Below are positions 14,130 to 15,667 of a DNA stretch of 15,667 nt, in pieces (within the stretch, counting starts at the first letter, position 1; every line of letters starts with the position of its first letter). The position numbers were made by a program, and so were the translations under genes. The notes below the pieces were generated by a model that was not told the DNA's origin, searched no databases, and saw nothing but the letters and a program-made list of their open reading frames with translations. This DNA comes from Streptosporangiaceae bacterium (GTDB lineage: Bacteria; Actinomycetota; Actinomycetes; Streptosporangiales; Streptosporangiaceae), in assembly GCA_030045175.1 (NCBI GenBank), contig JASIBM010000284.1, positions 1 through 15,667 of the forward strand, given 5' to 3'.

Positions 14130-14174
14130 ATGATGCGCAGGCTGCTTCTTCGCGGCCGCGGCGAGGACCGCTAA
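14130..14174 (+). CDS. Leucine leader peptide of leuA
   Basis: The 14-residue frame reads MMRRLLLRGRGEDR and stops at TAA. Three consecutive Leu codons (CTG CTT CTT, 14142-14150) include two CTT codons that are rare at this GC content. They sit directly before a strong hairpin and upstream of leuA, the first committed gene of leucine synthesis. This is the layout of ribosome-mediated attenuation: stalling at Leu codons when leucyl-tRNA is scarce would disturb the hairpin. No ribosome binding site precedes it, in line with a leaderless start. The second ATG (14133) could also be the start. Confidence 0.7.
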   Translation: MMRRLLLRGRGEDR

Positions 14175-14195
14175 CGGTCGGCCCCTCGCCGCGGC
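14155..14195 (+). promoter_or_regulatory. Attenuator hairpin upstream of leuA
   Basis: GCCGCGGCGAGG (14155-14166) pairs perfectly with CCTCGCCGCGGC (14184-14195). The inner arms ACCG and CGGT (14167-14170, 14175-14178) add four pairs around the loop CTAA that contains the leader stop codon, with a five-base bulge CGGCC on the 3' side. The 5' arm begins five bases after the last Leu codon, within the footprint of a ribosome stalled there. There is no T-run after it. It could stop transcription or act on translation. Confidence 0.65.
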
Positions 14196-14243
14196 GGATC
14201 CTGCCGCGCCGACCTCCGCAGACTCGTCAGGAGCAACAGCATC

Positions 14244-15667
14244 ATGACCACCTCAGCCAGGCGCGCTTCCGGCATGCCATGCCACCGCTACCGCCCGTTC
14301 CCCGCCGTTGACCTGCCCGGCAGGCGCTGGCCCTCGCGCGTCATCACGGCCGCGCCCCGCTGGCTGTCGACCGACCTGCGGGACGGTAACCAGGCACTGA
14401 TCGACCCCATGGACGCGGCCCGCAAGCAGGCCATGTTCGACCTGCTCGTGCGGATGGGGTACCAGGAGATCGAGGCCGGCTTCCCGGCCGCCAGCCAGGC
14501 CGACTACGACTTCGTGCGCGCCCTGACCGAGTCGGGCTCGGTGCCCGGCGACGTCAGGATCTCGGTGCTGACCCAGGCCCGCGAGGAGCTGATCGAGCGC
14601 ACGATCACCGCCCTGGCCGGCGCCAGCCAGGCCACCGTGCACCTGTACAACGCCGCGGCCCCGATGTTCCGCAGCGTGGTGTTCGGCTTCGACGGCGACG
14701 GCCGCGAGCAGTGCAAGGCCGTCGCCGTCGAGGGCACCCGCGCGGTCATGAAGTTCGCCGAGCAGTACCTGCCAGGCACGGACCTCGGCTATGAGTACTC
14801 CCCGGAGATCTTCGTGGACACCGAGCTCGACTTCGCGCTGGAGATCTGCGAGGCGGTGATGGACGTCTGGCAGCCAGGGCCAGGCCGGGAGATCGTGCTG
14901 AACCTGCCCTGCACGGTCGAGCGGTCGACGCCGAACGTCTACGCCGACCAGATCGAGTGGATGAGCAGGAACCTGAGCAGGCGCGAGCACATCGCGTTGT
15001 CCGTGCACACGCACAACGACCGCGGTACCGCGGTCGCCGACGCCGAGCTCGCGGTGCTCGCGGGCGCCGACAGGGTCGAGGGCTGCCTGTTCGGCAACGG
15101 CGAGCGGTCCGGCAACGTCGACCTGGTCACGCTCGGCCTGAACCTGTACAGCCAGGGCGTCGACCCGATGATCGACTTCAGCGACATCGACGAGATCCGC
15201 CGGACCGCCGAGTACTGCACCCGCATCGACGTGCACGAGCGGCACCCGTACGCGGGCGACCTGGTCTACACCTCGTTCTCCGGCTCGCACCAGGACGCGA
15301 TCAAGAAGGGTTTCGACGACCTGGAGCGGCAGGCGGCGCGGGCAGGCAAGCCAGTCAGCGAGCTGCCGTGGGCGATGCCGTACCTGCCGATCGACCCCAA
15401 GGACGTCGGCCGGTCCTACGAGGCGGTCATCCGGGTGAACTCGCAGTCCGGCAAGGGCGGCGTCGCCTACATCATGAAGGCCGACCATCACCTGGACCTG
15501 CCGCGCCGGCTGCAGATCGAGTTCAGCCACGTGATCCAGCGGCACACCGACAACGAGGGCGGCGAGGTGGACGCCCCGCTGATGTGGCAGATCTTCGCCC
15601 AGGAGTACCTCGAGCCGGGAGCGTTCGAGCTGGTCAGGTTCGGGTCGGCGAGCGAGGACGGGGTGGA
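14244..15667 (+). CDS. leuA: 2-isopropylmalate synthase LeuA (3' end missing)
   Basis: LeuA condenses acetyl-CoA with 2-oxoisovalerate, the committed step of leucine synthesis. The frame is open from ATG 14244 to the window end (474 codons); the family is about 570-640 residues, so the end of the catalytic region's linker and the C-terminal leucine-binding regulatory domain are outside. Visible motifs are the catalytic STDLRDGNQALIDPM (42-56), the metal ligands in SVHTHNDRGTA (His255, His257), GCLFGNGERSGNVDLVTLG and VIRVNSQSGKGGVAYIMK. AGGAG at 14229-14233 is a good ribosome binding site, 10 bases before the ATG. Compared with the M. tuberculosis enzyme as I recall it, GERTGNVCL reads GERSGNVDL. 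Control is probably by the Leu leader peptide and hairpin upstream. Confidence 0.96.
   Translation, partial: MTTSARRASGMPCHRYRPFPAVDLPGRRWPSRVITAAPRWLSTDLRDGNQALIDPMDAARKQAMFDLLVRMGYQEIEAGFPAASQADYDFVRALTESGSVPGDVRISVLTQAREELIERTITALAGASQATVHLYNAAAPMFRSVVFGFDGDGREQCKAVAVEGTRAVMKFAEQYLPGTDLGYEYSPEIFVDTELDFALEICEAVMDVWQPGPGREIVLNLPCTVERSTPNVYADQIEWMSRNLSRREHIALSVHTHNDRGTAVADAELAVLAGADRVEGCLFGNGERSGNVDLVTLGLNLYSQGVDPMIDFSDIDEIRRTAEYCTRIDVHERHPYAGDLVYTSFSGSHQDAIKKGFDDLERQAARAGKPVSELPWAMPYLPIDPKDVGRSYEAVIRVNSQSGKGGVAYIMKADHHLDLPRRLQIEFSHVIQRHTDNEGGEVDAPLMWQIFAQEYLEPGAFELVRFGSASEDGV

Noticed and set aside
14253..15545. 430-codon minus-strand open frame opposite leuA
   Set aside because: leuA on the plus strand has all its catalytic motifs; the antisense frame has no recognisable domain and reflects GC3 bias.
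1..15667. CRISPR arrays, tRNA or rRNA genes, transposases, integrases
   Set aside because: No regularly spaced direct repeats, cloverleaf-like sequence or recombinase gene was found; the only repeats are the four in-gene elements described.

Overview
The window is high-GC DNA with strongly GC-ending codons, tightly overlapping genes and the gene order sufB-sufD-Rieske-sufC-sufS-sufU-sufT. That layout, a VLRF1-type release factor, a DUF3467 gene and a mycobacterial/streptomycete-type leuA point to a chromosomal segment of a high-GC actinomycete. I cannot name the genus.

Positions 1-5731 are a SUF iron-sulfur cluster assembly operon. SufB (5' end cut off by the window), SufD and SufC form the scaffold/ATPase complex. 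SufS (cysteine desulfurase) and SufU (zinc-dependent sulfur acceptor) supply sulfur. A Rieske-type ferredoxin and a SufT/MIP18-type factor complete the set. Most junctions are 4-bp overlaps (ATGA/GTGA), so the genes are probably translated from one mRNA. A GC-rich hairpin (5744-5772) probably ends the operon.

Positions 5787-7080 hold a DUF3467 protein, a previously easy-to-miss 49-residue reading frame with a good ribosome binding site, and an actinobacterial VLRF1-type peptidyl-tRNA hydrolase. Positions 7124-12558 hold a two-gene unit. The first gene encodes a 1392-residue Pls/PosA-type synthetase (adenylation domain, carrier protein, membrane segments, three beta-helix-like modules). The second, overlapping it by one base, encodes an EctB-like diaminobutyrate-type aminotransferase. 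No ectA or ectC is present, so a plausible inference is that the aminotransferase supplies a diamino acid to the synthetase, which would make a cationic homopolymer or an amino acid conjugate.

Positions 12577-14049 (minus strand) encode 6-phosphogluconate dehydrogenase. From 14115 onward is leuA (3' end cut off), preceded by a leaderless-looking promoter, a Leu-rich leader peptide and a strong hairpin that together look like an attenuator.

The most unusual feature cuts across these units. A GC-rich, partly palindromic repeat of about 71 bp occurs four times (1240-1279, 5350-5420, 6501-6600, 9051-9121 inverted), each time inside a different protein-coding gene. It is read through in frame, in at least three different reading frames/orientations, and always at a terminus or in an apparent linker. 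It behaves like a protein-tolerated mobile or amplifiable element, comparable in principle to Rickettsia palindromic elements. No stretch longer than 300 bases lacks a gene; the longest intergenic stretch is 14050-14243 and it carries the leuA control region.
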